Shown: positions 1 to 9,736, numbered from the stretch's first letter. The stretch: 64,000 bases of DNA from Desulfopila_A sp964446655 (GCA_964446655.1 CAYUPL010000002.1:1-64000), one strand, 5' to 3'. The notes: a model not told the origin generated them from the sequence alone. Made by a program: numbers and translations.

Positions 1-551
1 ACTATTTTGGTTAATTCGTTGTTTTCCAGAATCTCCACCGGAGAAGAACCTTCCTTGGTGTCAATCAGGGCGTCGATAAACTGGCGTCCCTCACCGCTGT
101 TGTCAAGGGCCTCATGCAGGCTGACACAGCCGAGATGAGAGACCTGGCCGAGCAGATCCTGATACTCTTCCAGAGGAAGATTCATTTCCCGGGCCATCTC
201 TTCTTCGCTGGGGGTTCGGCCGAATTTGTTTTCCAGGGTGGCCATGACGCGGGAGACGCGGTTCTGCTTGTCTCGAAGAGTTCGTGAGAACCAGTCCAGT
301 TTCCTCATCTCATCAAAAATAGCCCCACGTATGCGATATTCGGCGAAGGTTTTAAAAAGGATGTTCTTGGAGGTATCAAACTTGTTGGCTGCATCGATAA
401 GACCCATCATGCCGGCACTGCGCATATCATCACGATTCATGAAAGCAGGCACCTGCGTTGCCATTCTGCCGACGAGGATGTCCACCAGTACTAAATTCTC
501 GCGAATCAGTTTTGATTTATCTTCACTCTGTTGCTGGTTCCGGTAAATCAT
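1..551 (-). CDS. fliA: Flagellar sigma factor FliA (sigma-28), 3' end cut by window edge
   Basis: Alternative sigma factor of the FliA/WhiG family, which directs RNA polymerase to late flagellar genes such as flagellin. About 183 residues are visible from the ATG at 549-551; the C-terminal half (regions 3-4) lies beyond the window. The N-terminal part has sigma region 2 features: a segment beginning RENLVLVD, then DDMRSAGMMGLIDAANKFD and FKTFAEYRIRGAIFDEMRKLD, followed by a region 3 start (FGRTPSEEEMAREM). The start is 3 bases after the flhG stop and AGGGA precedes it, so it is the last visible gene of the flhA-flhF-flhG-fliA string. The family call is firm; the full length is unknown. Confidence 0.93.
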   Translation of the reverse strand, partial: MIYRNQQQSEDKSKLIRENLVLVDILVGRMATQVPAFMNRDDMRSAGMMGLIDAANKFDTSKNILFKTFAEYRIRGAIFDEMRKLDWFSRTLRDKQNRVSRVMATLENKFGRTPSEEEMAREMNLPLEEYQDLLGQVSHLGCVSLHEALDNSGEGRQFIDALIDTKEGSSPVEILENNELTKI

Positions 552-554
552 CGC

Positions 555-1463
555 TTATTCCCTGTCACCCAAGTTGAGAAGTTTTTTCCAGAAAAACTGG
601 AGGTTGCCCTTAGGCTGGCTTGCCGATTGTGCGACGCTTAGTCTTTTTGCCAGAGACACAAAAGCGCCTGCAACTGCGGAAGTGGGGTGCATATCAACGA
701 AAACCTTCTGTTTTCTTATGGATTCAACCATTTGTCTGTCTGCCGGTATCGAGCCAAGATAATCGATTGAAATATCGAGATAACGATTTGAGACCATGGT
801 CAGTTTGCGATACACGTCAAGAGCTTCTTCATCGTTGCCGGTCTGGTTGACAATGAGGTTGAAGTGCTTTTCATGAAATTGTGTCGAAAGCAGTTTCATA
901 AGAGCATAGGCGTCGGTGATTGCGGTTGGTTCAGGCGTCGTCACAACGAGTATTTCCTGCGCCGCTGTGTTGAAATATGTTACATTTTCCGATATTCCAG
1001 CCTCTGTGTCAATGAGGACATAGTCGAAATCATGCTGCATCGCATCAAGACCGTCAAGAAGTCGCATTTTGCTATGTCCGTCGAGCCTGGTGAAGTTTTG
1101 AATTCCAGAGCCGGCAGGTAGTATTTTGATGCCGTATGGTCCTTCAACAATGATGTCTTCAAGCTCATGTTCTCCGGAAAAGAAATGGTTGAGATTGTAT
1201 TGCGGAGCAAGTCCGAAAACGACATCTATATTGGCCAGGCCGAGATCGGCATCGAGGATAAGGACCGATTTGCCCATTTTGGCAAGAGTAACCGCGGTAT
1301 TGGCAGTGACGGCGGTTTTACCGACGCCGCCCTTGCCACTGGTGATTGAATAGACCCGGGTGAAGGTGTCTGCAGAGGCTTGCCGTTTCTCATCCTGCTT
1401 CGGGGCGTTTAAAGCGCGCAGTGTTTCGGCCTGGTCTGATGAGGGTTGTCCTTGTTTAATCAT
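555..1463 (-). CDS. flhG: MinD/ParA-type ATPase FlhG (FleN), flagellar number regulator
   Basis: Cytoplasmic, membrane-cycling ATPase that limits flagellar number and acts with FlhF. The 302-residue protein has a deviant Walker A (KGGVGKT, residues 44-50) and the MinD-type stretch DADLGLANIDV. Near the N-terminus is SSDQAETLR, which matches the DQAxxLR element known in FlhG to stimulate the FlhF GTPase. I chose the ATG at 1463 because it puts this motif at residue 9 and overlaps flhF by only 8 bases. An upstream in-frame ATG at 1502 would overlap flhF by 47 bases. Lies between flhF and fliA, the usual deltaproteobacterial order. Confidence 0.95.
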   Translation of the reverse strand: MIKQGQPSSDQAETLRALNAPKQDEKRQASADTFTRVYSITSGKGGVGKTAVTANTAVTLAKMGKSVLILDADLGLANIDVVFGLAPQYNLNHFFSGEHELEDIIVEGPYGIKILPAGSGIQNFTRLDGHSKMRLLDGLDAMQHDFDYVLIDTEAGISENVTYFNTAAQEILVVTTPEPTAITDAYALMKLLSTQFHEKHFNLIVNQTGNDEEALDVYRKLTMVSNRYLDISIDYLGSIPADRQMVESIRKQKVFVDMHPTSAVAGAFVSLAKRLSVAQSASQPKGNLQFFWKKLLNLGDRE

Positions 1464-2787
1464 GTACGATTCCGAAAGGAGAGGGAATAATAAGTTGTGC
1501 AAGCTGTTCTGGGTCCGCTTCCGTTATATCTTCCGGTACCCGTTGTCCATTGGTGATATAGGAATACGGACTGCCATTCTGCACCTGCATATTGAGAAGG
1601 GCGCCAAAGCTTGTACATTCATCTATCTTGGTGAAAATTGTATTGGTGACAGGAATATCTTTAAACTGTGCGAAGGTTTCCATCAACTCATTATCTCGCG
1701 TCGTGGCGGAAAGAACAAGGTGACTTTCTATGGCAAGATCGGGGGCCAAAAAGGTTCGGATCTCCTCTATGCTCAATGCGTCGCGGGGACTTCTGCCGGC
1801 GGTATCTATGAGAATGAGTTCTTTTTGACTATGCTTTGCCAGTGCATCGCGGAGCTGCTGGGGTGTAAGGACAACCTCTACCGGGAGATGCATGATTTCG
1901 CCATACACCTTCAGCTGTTCCACGGCGGCAATTCGGTAGGTGTCGATGGTAATAAAACAGATTGAGTTTGAGCGGGTAGCGAGGTATCTGGCGGCAATTT
2001 TAGCAAGAGTCGTTGTTTTTCCGACCCCGGTCGGCCCGACCAGAGCAATTCGTTTTTGCGCTTCCGTCGCCTCAAAGTCTGGCGGGCTGACAGTGAGAAT
2101 GTCAGCAATAGTCTCATGCAAAAAGGCATAAATTTTCTCTTGATCGTCAAAGTCAGCTGTATTGAGGCGTTCCCCGGCATATGCGGAAATAATCCTTGAG
2201 GCCTCTGCATCGACGCCCTGGGAGAGCAGAATTTCCTCAACTCTATTGCCGCTTCTGCTGCATCGAAGTTTCTCTTCAAGGCTCTGTGTGGCGGATCGTC
2301 TCACCGGACGTGGCGCGGGTGGTTCTTTTACACCAAGGCGAGAGATTTCTCCGGCGAGATTTTTGACAAGAGATCTGAGTTCGTCAACTTCCTGCCGTAG
2401 AGCAGGCGCTTCTGCTGTAGTTGCATCAGGCGCTGGTGCATCGGTGGTTTTTACCGTGGTGGCGGAAGGGGCTGGTACTGGTACAACGGGCTCAAAAGAT
2501 ATGGGCGGCAGAGAAGATGCAGTCTCTTCAATGTCGTTTCGGATCTCTTTATTGCGAGTGTATGCTGTTTCCGCAGCAGCACGGGAAGCAGCACTTGCAG
2601 GCGATCGTTTTTCAGGCCACGGAGTGTCTATGGCTGCTGTGATTTCCAGGGAGTGTTTTCCCAGCAGGCCTAATTTGCCGTTTTTGATAGTCTTTGTAGA
2701 GAGTATCAGCGCGTCCGGACCGAGTTCACGCCGTATCTGTCTGAGGCCGGATGCCATATCGGGGGCTTCAAAAACTTTAACTTGCAT
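1456..2787 (-). CDS. flhF: SRP-type GTPase FlhF, flagellar placement
   Basis: Signal-recognition-particle-like GTPase that sets the site of flagellar assembly. The protein has 443 residues. It starts with the basic FlhF N-terminal B domain (MQVKVFEAPDM, LGPDALILSTK). A Pro/Ala/Thr-rich linker follows to about residue 135, then an N domain and the NG GTPase core with G1 GPTGVGKTTTLAK near residue 250, IDTYRIAAVEQL, LIDTAGRSPRD and TKIDEC. The start overlaps the flhA end by 11 bases and the end overlaps flhG by 8, so translation is probably coupled. Confidence 0.95.
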   Translation of the reverse strand: MQVKVFEAPDMASGLRQIRRELGPDALILSTKTIKNGKLGLLGKHSLEITAAIDTPWPEKRSPASAASRAAAETAYTRNKEIRNDIEETASSLPPISFEPVVPVPAPSATTVKTTDAPAPDATTAEAPALRQEVDELRSLVKNLAGEISRLGVKEPPAPRPVRRSATQSLEEKLRCSRSGNRVEEILLSQGVDAEASRIISAYAGERLNTADFDDQEKIYAFLHETIADILTVSPPDFEATEAQKRIALVGPTGVGKTTTLAKIAARYLATRSNSICFITIDTYRIAAVEQLKVYGEIMHLPVEVVLTPQQLRDALAKHSQKELILIDTAGRSPRDALSIEEIRTFLAPDLAIESHLVLSATTRDNELMETFAQFKDIPVTNTIFTKIDECTSFGALLNMQVQNGSPYSYITNGQRVPEDITEADPEQLAQLIIPSPFGIVHD

Positions 2788-4873
2788 TGATCGTCACGGT
2801 TCCCAATGATTTAACTTTTAGAGTAGGCGCCACTTCGTTATGCGAAATAACCGTTAAGGCGGGATAATAACGCTCGGTTAAGCTGCGGACATGAGGCCGG
2901 ATCTGCGGGGCAACGAGCAGGGTAGGCATTTGGCCCCCCTGGAAAGCGTTGCTTGTTTCTCCTATGGCATCGAGGATCTTCTGTGCTGTTTGCGGGTCGA
3001 TGGAAAGGTAGCTTCCCTGTTCGCGATGCTGTATGGCATTTTGAATGATTTCCTCAACATTTTTGGAAAGTGTAATAAGAGGAATAACGCCGTTTTCCAC
3101 CAGGCCGGCGCAGATTGTCCGGGAAAGCGCGTGACGCACATATTCCGTCAGTATATCGGTGTCCTGAGTAACGGGAGCCCAGTCGGCCATGGTTTCCAGG
3201 ATAGTGCGCAGATCACGTATGGATACCCCTTCCTTGAGGAGATTTTGTAGTACTCGCATAATCGTACCGAGCGAAAGAACGGTCGGCACAAGTTCTTCCA
3301 CAAGTTTTGGATAAGATTTAAGAAGGTTATCAAGAAGGTTCTGCACCTCCTGGCGTCCTATGAGTTCGTGGGCGTGTTTTTTTATTATTTCCGTTATATG
3401 TGTTGTCATAACGGTGGTGCAGTCCACCACGGTATACCCTGCTATCTGCGCCCTTTCCTTTTTATCCTCACTGATCCAGATGGCAGGGAGGCCAAAGGCC
3501 GGTTCCACCGTTTCTATACCGGGAATTTTTTCTGTAACCATACCCGGGTCCATTGCCATGAAATATCCGGGAACTATTTCCGCTTCGGCCACCTGTATGC
3601 CTTTCAGGGCGAGGGTATACTGGTTGGGATTGAGTTGGAGATTGTCCTTGATATGAATAGGCGGCACGATAAAACCGTTGTTGATCGCAAACTGTTTCCG
3701 GATAGATTGAATGCGGGTGAGCAGTTCGCCATCCTGGTTGGAATCGACATAAGGGATCAGGCCATAACCCACTTCAAGTTCGAGAAGATCGACATTGAGC
3801 ATTTCTTCGTAATTTTCAGCAGTTCGGGGGGGAGGTTCTTCCCTTTTTTCTTCGGGTAAAAGCGCCTCTCGGGCTTTAGTCTTATCAAGAAAAAATGCTG
3901 TTGTGCCAAGCAGAATCGAAAGTGTCAGGAACGGCAGAAAAGGCAGGCCGGGTATAAGAGCAAAGACCAGCAGGATGACCGAAACAACCCAGATGGCAAT
4001 AGAGAAATGGGTGAACTGGGCGCGAAGATCCGTTCCAAAATCCAGATCTCCCGTTGCCCTGGTGACCAGCAGACCGGCGGATGTCGAAATTATCAGCGCG
4101 GGAATCTGACCGACGAGACCATCGCCGACCGTTAAAATTGTGTAGACCTGAGCTGCTTCGGCAATGGGCATTCCCTTTTGCAGAACACCTATGACAAAAC
4201 CGGCGCCGATGTTGACGAGGGTAATGATGATACCGGCAATTGCATCACCTTTGACAAACTTTGAGGCACCGTCCATTGCCCCGTGGAAGGCCGATTCTTT
4301 GGCGATGTCCTCTCTTCTCTGTCGCGCTTCATCTTCATCTATCAAACCGGCATTGAGATCGGCATCTATGGCCATTTGCTTGCCGGGCATACCATCGAGG
4401 GTAAAACGGGCCGCGACTTCCGCGACTCGGCCGGCGCCCTTGACGATAACCATGAAGTTGATAAGAACCAGAATGGTGAAAACCACAATTCCAACGACAT
4501 AATTACCACCGACGACAAACTGGCCGAAGGACTGGATAACATTGCCGGCGGCATCCGGTCCCTGATCGCCTTGCAGCAAGATGAGGCGGGTTGAGGCCAC
4601 GTTGAGTGCCAGACGAAAGATCGTCGCTACCAGGAGAATGGAGGGGAAAATGGAAAAGTCGACGGCCCTGACGGTGTAGAGCGTGATGACGAGTATCAGC
4701 AGGGCCAGGGTTATATTAGCGGAGAGAAAAAGATCGAGCAGGATTGGCGGAAGAGGGATGATCATGATCATCAGAATAGCGACAAGCCCGAGTGAAGCGA
4801 TAACATTGCTTCGTCCAAGGAGAAGTTTGAGCTGATCGATGCTGATTCTGTTTTGGAGTCCCGACAGTTCCAT
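2777..4873 (-). CDS. flhA: Flagellar type III export gate protein FlhA
   Basis: Inner-membrane export gate component that forms a nonameric ring and docks chaperone-substrate complexes. At 698 residues it is the normal size. About eight membrane segments occupy roughly residues 25-325, with the FHIPEP family signature between TM segments (RVAEVAARFTLDGMPGKQ, then DADLNAGLIDEDEARQRR). The C-terminal half is the soluble docking domain. Its ATG shares one base with the flhB stop (TAATG), a strong sign of coupled translation. Confidence 0.97.
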   Translation of the reverse strand: MELSGLQNRISIDQLKLLLGRSNVIASLGLVAILMIMIIPLPPILLDLFLSANITLALLILVITLYTVRAVDFSIFPSILLVATIFRLALNVASTRLILLQGDQGPDAAGNVIQSFGQFVVGGNYVVGIVVFTILVLINFMVIVKGAGRVAEVAARFTLDGMPGKQMAIDADLNAGLIDEDEARQRREDIAKESAFHGAMDGASKFVKGDAIAGIIITLVNIGAGFVIGVLQKGMPIAEAAQVYTILTVGDGLVGQIPALIISTSAGLLVTRATGDLDFGTDLRAQFTHFSIAIWVVSVILLVFALIPGLPFLPFLTLSILLGTTAFFLDKTKAREALLPEEKREEPPPRTAENYEEMLNVDLLELEVGYGLIPYVDSNQDGELLTRIQSIRKQFAINNGFIVPPIHIKDNLQLNPNQYTLALKGIQVAEAEIVPGYFMAMDPGMVTEKIPGIETVEPAFGLPAIWISEDKKERAQIAGYTVVDCTTVMTTHITEIIKKHAHELIGRQEVQNLLDNLLKSYPKLVEELVPTVLSLGTIMRVLQNLLKEGVSIRDLRTILETMADWAPVTQDTDILTEYVRHALSRTICAGLVENGVIPLITLSKNVEEIIQNAIQHREQGSYLSIDPQTAQKILDAIGETSNAFQGGQMPTLLVAPQIRPHVRSLTERYYPALTVISHNEVAPTLKVKSLGTVTINAS

Positions 4874-5940
4874 TATGCTTTCTTTCCTTTCAGAGAGTAA
4901 ACGTGGGCCAGTATTTCAGCCACTGCCTTGAAAAGTTCTTCCGGAATGGTGGCGCCCAGATCGATTTTATGCAATAACCGAGCCACTGGAGGGTTCTCGA
5001 CGATGGGGATATTGTGCCGGCGAGCTATATCGCGGATATTCATGGCAATAACTCCGGCACCTTTGGCAATTATAATGGGGGCGTCCATTTCTCTGGAGTC
5101 ATAGCGAACGGCAATGGACAGATGGGTCGGATTCGTTATGACGACATCTGCTCCGGGAACCTCAGCCATCATTCTCCGTCGTGCCATTTGTCGCTGAATC
5201 GCACGTATCTGCGATTTTACCAGAGGATCACCTTCGGACTCCTTAAACTCTTCTTTAACCTCCTGTTTAGTCATTTTCATTTTCTGTTCCATCTCATAAC
5301 GGACAAAAATAAGGTCAATAAAGGCTAGAAAAATGAGAATGGCACAGATTTTAGCAAGGACGATGCCGGCCGTTCTGGCGAGAAAGCGCAAGGCATCGGG
5401 AACACTGGTGTCAACCAGGACAAGTGCCTCTTCAAAACTGTCGAGGACAGTGGAATATGCGACCCAGGCTATCAAGACGATTTTCAGAATTGATTTAACA
5501 AGCTCAACGATGGATTTTTTCGAAAATATCCGTCCCATACCCTTAATGGGATCAAATTTAGAAATATCCGGTTGAAAGGGTTTGGTGGTAAAGAGCCAGC
5601 CTATCTGAAAAAAAGAAGAAAAGAATCCTATTAACAGCACCACTATAAAAAGAGGGGCCATTAAAAGCCCCAGTTTTTGTACCAGGAAAAAGGAGAGTTC
5701 CATTATCTGGGAAGGTGTAATTGTAACCTCATCAATGGATTGCAGGACGAGGGCAAGAACTGTCGTGAATTCATTTATAAATACAGGAAGATAAAAGATC
5801 CAGAAGAGTAAGACAATGGTGAAAATCGCGGCGGTGTGCACGTCTTTGCTCTGGGCAACCTGGCCTTTTTCGCGGAAATCATTGCGCCGTTTCGCTGTGG
5901 CATCTTCCGTTCGTTCGCCGGTGGAGGATTCTTCGGCCAT
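4873..5940 (-). CDS. flhB: Flagellar type III export switch protein FlhB
   Basis: Membrane export protein that switches substrate class from rod/hook to filament after self-cleavage. The 355 residues comprise a charged N-terminus (SSTGERTEDATAKRR), four hydrophobic segments, and a cytoplasmic tail with the autocleavage motif NPTH in VVITNPTHLSIAVRY. The intact motif predicts normal cleavage and substrate switching together with FliK, which is encoded in the same cluster. Separated from fliR by 130 bases in which I see no clear signal. Confidence 0.96.
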   Translation of the reverse strand: MAEESSTGERTEDATAKRRNDFREKGQVAQSKDVHTAAIFTIVLLFWIFYLPVFINEFTTVLALVLQSIDEVTITPSQIMELSFFLVQKLGLLMAPLFIVVLLIGFFSSFFQIGWLFTTKPFQPDISKFDPIKGMGRIFSKKSIVELVKSILKIVLIAWVAYSTVLDSFEEALVLVDTSVPDALRFLARTAGIVLAKICAILIFLAFIDLIFVRYEMEQKMKMTKQEVKEEFKESEGDPLVKSQIRAIQRQMARRRMMAEVPGADVVITNPTHLSIAVRYDSREMDAPIIIAKGAGVIAMNIRDIARRHNIPIVENPPVARLLHKIDLGATIPEELFKAVAEILAHVYSLKGKKA

Positions 5941-6070
5941 AATAGTATTTGTAGTGGTTTATGGGTAAGTATGGCGTTATGAGCTATTGCAAAGGGCATG
6001 CAAGATAAACATCATCCGCGCTACAGTCGTAGTAATAGAGTCGGTAAGTCCAAATGGTCCTGAACAAACC

Positions 6071-6850
6071 TTAATTAAGATATAGCAAAAGAGTAAAGAA
6101 TCGTTCCGGCAACGTGTCAAATTCTCGACTCAGCAGAATTCTGACAAGGCCCAGTGTCAAACCAATGACTATAAAAGAGATGCCGATATTCAAAGGAAAC
6201 GATAGCAGAAAGACATTGAGTTGTGGGAAAGTCCGCGCCAGGACACCTAAGATCAGACCGGAGAGCAGCAGGATGACCAGGACAGGTGCACTGAACTGTG
6301 CTCCCAGCATAAACATGCGTGAAGAAAGTTCAATGAGGTATGGTACGGCCTCACCGCCGAAATTGAGGTTGCCCGGCGGAAGGAGTTCGTAGGAGTGAAC
6401 TGCTGTCTGGATAAAGTAGTGGTGGATATCAAGAGAGAGAAAGAGCAGTATGGCAAATACATTTTGAAACTGAGAAATCAGAGCGGTTTGCCGCTGGTTT
6501 TGCGGATCAAAAATATTCGCTGCCGCAAAACCCATCTGATACCCAATGATGGTACCGCCGAATTCAACAGAGGTAAAAATAAGTCTGGCAATAAGACCGA
6601 TCATAAGACCCAGCAAGGTTTCATTAATGACTAGAAGTAGAAAAGCGGGAGCACGGAAATCTATTGTGGTAACAAAAGGCTGCAGAAGAGGGAAAAGCAC
6701 CAGAGAAAGTGCTATGGTGAGGCCGGCCTTGATTCTGGCGGGAGCCGAAGCGCTGAAGTAGACGGGAATGGCTGATAAAAATCCGGCGACTCTGGCGGTA
6801 CAGACCACAAAGGTCTGGAATTGATCAACAGGCAGAAGTTCCAGATACAC
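6071..6850 (-). CDS. fliR: Flagellar type III export protein FliR
   Basis: Integral membrane component of the FliP5-Q4-R1 export gate. At 259 residues it is usual for the family. It is almost entirely hydrophobic, with about six membrane segments. The conserved stretch NETLLGLMIGLIARLIFTS and the motif GFAAANIFDPQ are visible. It follows fliQ with an 8-base gap. Order and sequence leave little doubt. Confidence 0.94.
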   Translation of the reverse strand: MYLELLPVDQFQTFVVCTARVAGFLSAIPVYFSASAPARIKAGLTIALSLVLFPLLQPFVTTIDFRAPAFLLLVINETLLGLMIGLIARLIFTSVEFGGTIIGYQMGFAAANIFDPQNQRQTALISQFQNVFAILLFLSLDIHHYFIQTAVHSYELLPPGNLNFGGEAVPYLIELSSRMFMLGAQFSAPVLVILLLSGLILGVLARTFPQLNVFLLSFPLNIGISFIVIGLTLGLVRILLSREFDTLPERFFTLLLYLN

Positions 6851-6858
6851 GGTTTCAC

Positions 6859-7122
6859 TTAAAGTGTAGCCATGGTTTCAAAAATTCCCATGGAAAAATT
6901 TGTTATTACCGTAATAATCCAGGGACCAAAAAACAGCAGAGTCAAAAAGACTACGACAATTTTCGGGATAAAGGTCAGGGTTTGTTCATTGACTTGAGTG
7001 GCAGCTTGAAGAATAGCAACAATAAGACCGATAAGCATGCCGGACAGAAGCATGGGCGCGGCACATAATAAAATGGTCTGAACAGCTTTTCTGGCAATAT
7101 TTACAGCCATATCCGGTGTCAT
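6859..7122 (-). CDS. fliQ: Flagellar type III export protein FliQ
   Basis: Small inner-membrane subunit of the flagellar export gate, 87 residues with two long hydrophobic helices (about residues 15-38 and 50-75). The short loop carries the family stretch QAATQVNEQTLTFIPKI. The start is preceded by AGGAG about 7 bases upstream. Between fliP and fliR, as in most flagellar clusters. Confidence 0.94.
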   Translation of the reverse strand: MTPDMAVNIARKAVQTILLCAAPMLLSGMLIGLIVAILQAATQVNEQTLTFIPKIVVVFLTLLFFGPWIITVITNFSMGIFETMATL

Positions 7123-7209
7123 ATGATATCTCCTGATTCCTGTAAGATGAGAGCTGTTGGATGGTATTCTACAGCAGAGGAAAAACGTTACAGATAGTAG
7201 TTAAAAAGA

Positions 7210-7962
7210 CTACCCAAAGCTTTGTAACAGTGAGCCGGCGACAAGTCCCCAGCCATCAATGAGAACAAAAAGTAATAATTTAAAGGGCATGGAGATGATA
7301 ACCGGTGGAAGCATCATCATACCCATGGACATGAGAACAGAGGCCACGATCATATCAATGACAAGAAAGGGGACATAGACCATAAAACCCATCTGAAAGG
7401 CCCTTTTCAATTCGGAAAGCATAAAGGCCGGAATGAGAGTCATGGTAGGTATGTCATCTCGATTTAACGGCTCTTCCGCCAGTGTTAAATCGGCCAGAAG
7501 TTCGAGCTCTTTTTCCATGACGTGGGAGAACATAAATTCGCGCATTGGTATGATGGCCTGGGCCAGAGCTTCCTGCTGATTTATCTCTTCGTTGAGGTAC
7601 GGTTGCAGAGCCTCTCTGTTGATGGCATTGAAGGTCGGGGACATGATAAAAAAGGTCAGGAAAAGAGACAGACCGATGATGATTTGAGTCGGCGGCATAT
7701 TCTGGGTTCCCATGGCCTGTCGCACAAATCCAAGGACAATGACGATCCTGGTAAAACTGGTCATCATCAACAGAATTGCCGGAGCAACCGACAGGATGGT
7801 AAGAAGAAAGAGAACCTGCAAGGCAGTGGAGACCTGAGCGGTGCTCTGGGCGTCTTCAACACCCAGTGTGAGTGTGGGAAGACCCACTGCCCCGCCGATA
7901 GAGGGCATCACAAGCAGGGTCAGCGTCAAGACACCGGCAAAAGAGAAAACCTTGCGTCTCAT
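7210..7962 (-). CDS. fliP: Flagellar type III export protein FliP
   Basis: Pore-forming subunit of the flagellar export gate. The 250 residues start with a cleavable signal sequence (about residues 1-25), as known for FliP. Conserved blocks follow: MMTSFTRIVIVLGFVRQAMG, then NMPPTQIIIGLSLFLTFF, and near the end IPAFMLSELKRAFQMGF and MGMMMLPPVIISMPFKLLLF. The ATG overlaps the fliO stop by four bases (ATGA). Confidence 0.96.
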   Translation of the reverse strand: MRRKVFSFAGVLTLTLLVMPSIGGAVGLPTLTLGVEDAQSTAQVSTALQVLFLLTILSVAPAILLMMTSFTRIVIVLGFVRQAMGTQNMPPTQIIIGLSLFLTFFIMSPTFNAINREALQPYLNEEINQQEALAQAIIPMREFMFSHVMEKELELLADLTLAEEPLNRDDIPTMTLIPAFMLSELKRAFQMGFMVYVPFLVIDMIVASVLMSMGMMMLPPVIISMPFKLLLFVLIDGWGLVAGSLLQSFG

Positions 7963-8348
7963 CGCTCTATACTCTTTTCGGTATTTTCCAGAACAGAGGA
8001 AAAAGAGGCGCCGTGCTGCAGGGGGATGATGGCATTTATGGTATCACTGCCGGCACCGACCAGGTATTCTTTACCATGGACTTCAATGAGCAGAATGGTT
8101 TTTTTGGGCGGAATATGTTTTGTTTCGATGATTTTAATCAACCCCTTGCCATGCTGTTGAAAGGAAGATAATCGTTTACGCAGCAGGGCATAGAGGACAA
8201 ACATCACCGCTAGGACAATGAGGAGACCCCACAGCACTCGAAAACCGGCGGCAACAGCGTCAAACTGTTCCGCTGCCAGAGCAGGTCGACAGACAAAAAG
8301 AAAGAGTACTGCCGGCAGTATTCCAAGATTACGGTTTGCAGACAACAT
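7959..8348 (-). CDS. fliO: Flagellar biosynthesis protein FliO
   Basis: Small bitopic membrane protein that stabilises FliP during assembly of the export gate. The 129 residues show an N-terminal hydrophobic signal or anchor (about 7-25), a second membrane segment (about 38-58), then a basic cytoplasmic domain. That domain contains the family-like pattern KHIPPKKTILLIEVHGKEYLVG. FliO is poorly conserved, so the call rests on this pattern plus position between fliN and fliP. Confidence 0.88.
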   Translation of the reverse strand: MLSANRNLGILPAVLFLFVCRPALAAEQFDAVAAGFRVLWGLLIVLAVMFVLYALLRKRLSSFQQHGKGLIKIIETKHIPPKKTILLIEVHGKEYLVGAGSDTINAIIPLQHGASFSSVLENTEKSIER

Positions 8349-8351
8349 ATT

Positions 8352-8741
8352 TCAGCCCAGTTTTTCAACCCTGTCGCTCTTGCTGACAACATCGGTTAAA
8401 CGTATACCGAACTTGTCACCTACCAGAACTGCTTCCCCATGGGCAATTAATCTGGAATTGACATAGAGGTCCAGTGGTTCTCCGGCCAGTTTTTCAAGTT
8501 CAATGACATATCCTTCAGACATGCTGAGAAGATCTTTCAGTAGAATTTTACAACGGCCTACTTCGACGGAGACCTGGAGGGGAACATCATAGAGAAATTC
8601 AAGACCTCGAGAAGAATTTCGGTCACCTTTTGGGCTGGTTGAGTTCATGGTGTCGCTTGCATTTTCATCTTTTTCCAGCAATTCTTTGATCTCTTCCGGG
8701 TCTGGCCGCGTCGACCGATCCTTTGACTTTGACGTCTCCAT
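8352..8741 (-). CDS. fliN: Flagellar switch/C-ring protein FliN
   Basis: C-ring component that bears the bulk of the switch complex and helps target export substrates. The 129 residues have a charged, low-complexity N-terminus (about 1-50) and a C-terminal SpoA/FliN domain. Recognisable parts are YDVPLQVSVEVGRCKILLKDLL, GYVIELEKLAGEPLDLYVNSRLIAHGEAV, and VGDKFGIRLTDVV. Starts 2 bases after fliM stops. Confidence 0.95.
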   Translation of the reverse strand: METSKSKDRSTRPDPEEIKELLEKDENASDTMNSTSPKGDRNSSRGLEFLYDVPLQVSVEVGRCKILLKDLLSMSEGYVIELEKLAGEPLDLYVNSRLIAHGEAVLVGDKFGIRLTDVVSKSDRVEKLG

Positions 8742-8743
8742 TT

Positions 8744-9736
8744 TTAAGCTCCCTGCGTATGGACACCGGTGATGTTTATAGCTTTTTTGCCATTATGTGT
8801 CCCGGGTATCGCGTAAAATTTATGTTTATTTTCAACTAATATTTTCAGAGGGGAATTGGGATTATAGTCTAAAAAAAGCGTGTCACCTTTTTTCATATTA
8901 AGAACATCGTTGACGGACATTGCTATTGTTCCCGACTGCGCCACGATTTCGGAGTAAATGTTATATGCCTCCTCTTCCAGTATTTTTGTCCAGAGCCCCT
9001 GTTTGGCTTTGTTGACGCTCAGCAGGTCCCTGAGGCTTTCCTTAAGAGGATCTATGGTGGAAAGGGGAAATACTATCTTTATTTCTCCGTGCTGTTCTCC
9101 GACCTTAACGTCGAAATTGCCGATAATTATCTCGGCATCGGGTTCGGTTATGGAAACAAGCCTGCTGTTGCTCTCAACTTTTAAAAGACTGGCGTTGAGG
9201 TTAACAAGAGGTGCAAAGGCACGGTTGAGATCGTCGCATCCTTTTGCCATGATGGATTGAATAATGCGAAGTTCTATGGAGGTAAGTTTTCTTTGGGGTT
9301 GAAGATGGTCTAGTTCCGTTGAGGCACCCAGCATGATTTCCACCATGGTGTAACACATCACCGCATCGATGAGAAGAAGGGCGCCATGTTTGAGTGGTGA
9401 AATATCAATAACGGCTATGGCACCGGCATCCTTGTTTTCTAAGAGAAAATCAAGAAAATGAGAGGAATCTATCTGCGACCTGGTAATAGAAAAGTTCCGC
9501 TGCAGGTTGTTTGTCAGCGTGATGGCAAGATTCTGACAGAAGTTATCGAGGATGATATCAAAATTGGGCAGTTTGCTTAATTCATCACTCAGTGTATTGG
9601 CCTGAAAGAGATTAAGGGGAGTACATTCTTTTGTGAAACGGTCCGTTGCCTCTTTGCCGAGATCCAATGGTACCTTGCCCTGCTTGATGGCGCTGAGGAG
9701 GTCTTCGATTTCTTTTTTACTGAGAATAGGTTCCAC
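8744..9736 (-). CDS. fliM: Flagellar switch protein FliM, probable GTG start
   Basis: C-ring protein that binds phosphorylated CheY and reverses motor rotation. I place the start at GTG 9736, giving 330 residues beginning EPILSKKEIEDLL after the initiator. This matches the EPILSQEEIDALL-like CheY-binding N-terminus of FliM. An in-frame ATG at 9820 would add 28 unrelated residues and overlap fliL by 62 bases. The middle is a CheC-like domain and the C-terminus a SpoA domain with KKGDTLFLDYNPNSPLKILVENKHKF. The intact N-terminal motif fits the CheY encoded at 26166. Confidence 0.93.
   Translation of the reverse strand: MEPILSKKEIEDLLSAIKQGKVPLDLGKEATDRFTKECTPLNLFQANTLSDELSKLPNFDIILDNFCQNLAITLTNNLQRNFSITRSQIDSSHFLDFLLENKDAGAIAVIDISPLKHGALLLIDAVMCYTMVEIMLGASTELDHLQPQRKLTSIELRIIQSIMAKGCDDLNRAFAPLVNLNASLLKVESNSRLVSITEPDAEIIIGNFDVKVGEQHGEIKIVFPLSTIDPLKESLRDLLSVNKAKQGLWTKILEEEAYNIYSEIVAQSGTIAMSVNDVLNMKKGDTLFLDYNPNSPLKILVENKHKFYAIPGTHNGKKAINITGVHTQGA

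Noticed and set aside
2162..2809. 215-codon open frame antisense to flhF
   Set aside because: Lies over the Pro/Ala/Thr-rich linker of flhF, whose low complexity leaves the opposite strand open.
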